A stretch of 50,980 nt of DNA from Pseudofrankia coriaricola (lineage in GTDB: Bacteria; Actinomycetota; Actinomycetes; Frankiales; Frankiaceae): contig NZ_MBLO01000136.1 of the NCBI RefSeq assembly GCF_001854805.1, forward strand, positions 1-50,980. The letters are read 5' to 3'. Below the pieces are notes generated by a model, which saw nothing but the letters and a program-made list of their open reading frames with translations, was not told the origin of the DNA and did no database searches. A program made the translations under genes and the position numbers. This document shows positions 49,036 through 50,980 of this stretch, piece after piece. Each line of letters starts with the position of its first letter. The stretch's first letter is position 1.

Positions 49036-49530
49036 GTGAAGCAGCTGGAGTTCAGGGAGTTCTACCAAGCCAGCCAGGACGCATGCCTGCGGGCAGTCTT
49101 GGCGAGCGTGGCTGATCGGCAGCTGGCCGAGGACCTGGTCGCCGAGGCGTTCACTCGGGCCTGGATGGCGTGGCCGAAAGTCAGCCGCCATCCGGCGCCG
49201 CGCGCATGGATCGTGCGTACGGCGCTCAACACCCGGGTCTCGTGGTGGCGTCGGCGGCGACGGGAAGTAGCGCTGGACGGTGTTCCCGACGTCGCGGCTA
49301 GCACGGTCAGTGACCCCGGTCTGGACCCCCAGCTGCTGGCCGTGCTGCGTCAACTGCCGCGGCGGCAGCGGGAAGTGATCGCGTACCGGGTCTTCCTCGA
49401 CCTCGACACCGGCACCACGGCCAAGGTGCTCGGGATCGCCCCGGGAACCGTCGCCGCCCATCTGTCGCGGGCCGTTGCGACACTGCGCGGCCACCTCGTT
49501 ACCGCAGACAACCCGGAGGTTGGGCAATGA
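49036..49530 (+). CDS. ECF-type RNA polymerase sigma factor
   Basis: The protein is about 164 residues; GTG 49036 is the likeliest start but has no good ribosome site. Region 2 reads FREFYQASQDACLRAVLASV, LAEDLVAEAFTRAWMAWPKV, RAWIVRTALNTRVSWWRRRR; region 4 reads LRQLPRRQREVIAYRVFLDL, TAKVLGIAPGTVAAHLSRAV. Its stop overlaps the next gene by 4 bp, the usual arrangement with an anti-sigma partner. Confidence 0.9.
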   Translation: MKQLEFREFYQASQDACLRAVLASVADRQLAEDLVAEAFTRAWMAWPKVSRHPAPRAWIVRTALNTRVSWWRRRRREVALDGVPDVAASTVSDPGLDPQLLAVLRQLPRRQREVIAYRVFLDLDTGTTAKVLGIAPGTVAAHLSRAVATLRGHLVTADNPEVGQ

Positions 49531-50225
49531 GCGACCACGACATGGACGTACTGGACGTGCTGAAGGATTCGCTGGACGACATCACCATGGACACACCGGT
49601 CGAGCAGATCGAGGCCGCGGGCCGGGTGCGCCGGCGCCGGCGCCGCATCGTGGGCATGACGGCGGGCGTCGCGGCAGCCGCGGGGCTTGCGCTCGGCGTC
49701 CCGATGTACGGCAGCCCGTCGACCGCGCCGCCGACGGCGGGCGACAGCACCGGGGCGGGCGCCGTGCACATCCGTACGGTGGCATACACCGTGGACACCG
49801 TGAGCGACGGCACGGTTCATGTGACGTGGGACAAGGAGATGTACATCAAGGACCACGCGGGCCTGGAGGCCGCGCTGCGCCAGGCCGGATTCCCGGTGCT
49901 CATCAAGGAGGGCGAGTTCTGCAAGGGCCCGCAGGACGACGGAACGCTCGACCCGAGCGGCTCAGGGCCCGGGGTCAGGGACGTCATGAAGGGCGAGCGG
50001 GGAGACGATGGGAGGGTCACCTTCGTCTTCACCCCCTCGGCGATGCCGGCCGGGACTCAGCTGTTCATCGGCTACCTGAACGAGGCCCAACTGGCCGCCA
50101 CGAACGGGAATCCGGGATCCGTCGAGCGCCTGGTGCCCACGGGAGTACCGCTGACGTGCACCACGGACGCGCCGCCCGCGCACGTCGTTCGTGGCGGGTC
50201 CGAGGGCGACGGCGCGCGCAAGTAG
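49527..50225 (+). CDS. Membrane protein, putative anti-sigma partner
   Basis: The protein is 232 residues. A cytoplasmic N-terminus of about 35 residues (DMDVLDVLKDSLDDITMDTP) leads into an RRRRRR stop-transfer cluster, a single transmembrane helix (about 42-60) and a secreted C-terminal domain. This is the topology of small actinobacterial ECF partners. No zinc-binding HxxxCxxC motif is present. Overlap with the sigma gene supports co-function; its sensory signal is unknown. Confidence 0.8.
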   Translation: MSDHDMDVLDVLKDSLDDITMDTPVEQIEAAGRVRRRRRRIVGMTAGVAAAAGLALGVPMYGSPSTAPPTAGDSTGAGAVHIRTVAYTVDTVSDGTVHVTWDKEMYIKDHAGLEAALRQAGFPVLIKEGEFCKGPQDDGTLDPSGSGPGVRDVMKGERGDDGRVTFVFTPSAMPAGTQLFIGYLNEAQLAATNGNPGSVERLVPTGVPLTCTTDAPPAHVVRGGSEGDGARK

Positions 50226-50418
50226 CGGAACGTCGCGTCGGCCGGAGCGAGCAGGGCGAGGGGCAGCCGGCGCAGGCCGCGGCGAAAGCGCGTAGGTCGG
50301 CCGCGGGCCGGTACGCCTGTGGACTATGCCTCCCGGACCTGCCGGATCGGCTAGGCCGATCCGGCACGGGACTCCAGACGTCGGCCCGCTGATCGTCCCG
50401 GGCGGGCGTCCGAGCCGG
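50226..50418. other. Convergent intergenic
   Basis: It contains only the hairpin at 50340-50366. Confidence 0.5.
50340..50366. terminator. Bidirectional hairpin terminator
   Basis: TGCCGGATCGGC (50340-50351) and GCCGATCCGGCA (50355-50366) pair perfectly over 12 bp around a TAG loop, between two convergent genes. Confidence 0.6.
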
Positions 50419-50980
50419 TCAGGTAAGCCGCAGCCCGCCGTCGCAGGGCAGGACCACGCCGGTGATGAAGCTGTTCTCCAGGACCGCGACAATCGCCGCG
50501 GCGACGTCATCGGGTCGGCCATTGCGCCGGACCGGAGTCCGACGTGCGAACTGGTCGAACGCGGCCCGTCGGGCGTCTTCTGGCATTTCGTCCCACCAGC
50601 CGGTCTCGATGACGCCGGGGGACACGGCGTTGACTCGCCGTGGGGCCAGCTCGACAGCGAGTGGTCGCACCGCGGCCTCCAGAGCGCCGTTGACCGCGGC
50701 CAAGCCCGCGGTCCCCGGCAACGCGGCCTGCGCCGAACCCGCGGTCACCAACGTGATCGAGCCGTCCTCGGCGAGTGTCGGTAGCGCCAGCGCCACGGCC
50801 CGCAGATGGGCGACCGGCTTCCCCAGAAACGCCCCGGCGAGGTCGGTGTCGGCGAGCTCCGCCGCCGGACCGGCCCCGCCACGCCGGGTGACTGTGACGA
50901 CCAGGTCGCTGATCGGTCCCGCCTCGCTGAAGAACCGCCGCAACGCGCCGACGTCCTCGGCATCCACCTCAAGTCCCCTG
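50419..50980 (-). CDS. Atypical SDR-family oxidoreductase (partial)
   Basis: The frame is open to the window edge, so the N-terminus lies beyond 50980. The visible part has SDR features: ITLVTAGSA at the Ser strand, LAVELAPRRVNAVSPGVIET, GRPDDVAAAIVAVLENSFIT, GVVLPCDGG. The catalytic Tyr-x-x-x-Lys is replaced by GLAAVNGAL, so it cannot use the standard mechanism. This divergent form occurs in actinobacteria; the function is unknown. Confidence 0.85.
   Translation of the reverse strand, partial: RGLEVDAEDVGALRRFFSEAGPISDLVVTVTRRGGAGPAAELADTDLAGAFLGKPVAHLRAVALALPTLAEDGSITLVTAGSAQAALPGTAGLAAVNGALEAAVRPLAVELAPRRVNAVSPGVIETGWWDEMPEDARRAAFDQFARRTPVRRNGRPDDVAAAIVAVLENSFITGVVLPCDGGLRLT

Overview
The window is high-GC DNA with strong G/C preference at third codon positions. 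It carries many TetR, MarR, MerR, WYL and GntR regulators, an LLM-class (F420-type) oxidoreductase, a SigX5-type ECF factor, an Rv1747-like FHA-ABC exporter and a DUF574-type methyltransferase remnant. Together these point to a large soil actinomycete chromosome. A Frankia/Pseudofrankia-like organism is my best guess, but that is inference and not shown by any single marker.

Layout. 1-2.0 kb: 3' end of a WD40 protein and a secreted lipoprotein. 2.0-2.9 kb: a TetR remnant beside a 20-bp perfect palindrome. 2.9-6.4 kb: FHA-FHA-ABC exporter. 6.5-10.1 kb: debris of alcohol dehydrogenase, CHAT protease, membrane protein and FtsX permease, around an intact ArsR/membrane-protein pair and a lower-GC orphan gene. 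10.3-13.1 kb: three tandem 69-bp palindromic repeats, then TetR divergent from an SDR-LLM pair. 13.3-18.1 kb: MarR, fragments of thiolase, amidohydrolase and a CoA transferase with an internal deletion, an intact alpha/beta hydrolase and two SDRs. 18.2-19.6 kb: transporter and methyltransferase scraps, then GntR plus a membrane protein behind a near-leaderless promoter. 19.7-25.3 kb: regulator/enzyme pairs NmrA-MerR, cupin-TetR and epoxide hydrolase-WYL, each with a visible inverted-repeat operator. 25.5-28.8 kb: MFS exporter and thioredoxin-reductase-like flavoenzyme, divergent from an XRE-cupin regulator.

28.9-30.1 kb is a mosaic of at least five gene fragments with frameshifts. 30.1-36.2 kb: hydrolases, an MBL-fold enzyme, a LuxR/hydrolase chimera, AraC, GNAT and a second NmrA protein. 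36.4-40.5 kb: an ABC exporter-histidine kinase-response regulator operon with overlapping genes. 40.9-44.4 kb: DHFR-like reductase divergent from SigX5, and a DEAD-box helicase. 44.5-46.6 kb: integrase and IS fragments, peroxiredoxin and a VIT1-like carrier. 46.7-47.6 kb: bluB under a cobalamin riboswitch. 47.9-51 kb: NTF2-like protein, IS256 fragment, an ECF sigma/membrane-partner pair and a partial atypical SDR.

Two themes stand out. First, small self-contained regulator/enzyme cassettes with clear palindromic operators, mostly for redox or detoxification enzymes. Second, unusually dense gene decay: about fifteen recognisable gene scraps, two of them abutting 20-22 bp perfect palindromes, and two spliced in frame into open chimeric ORFs. 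I do not see a CRISPR array, tRNA or rRNA gene.
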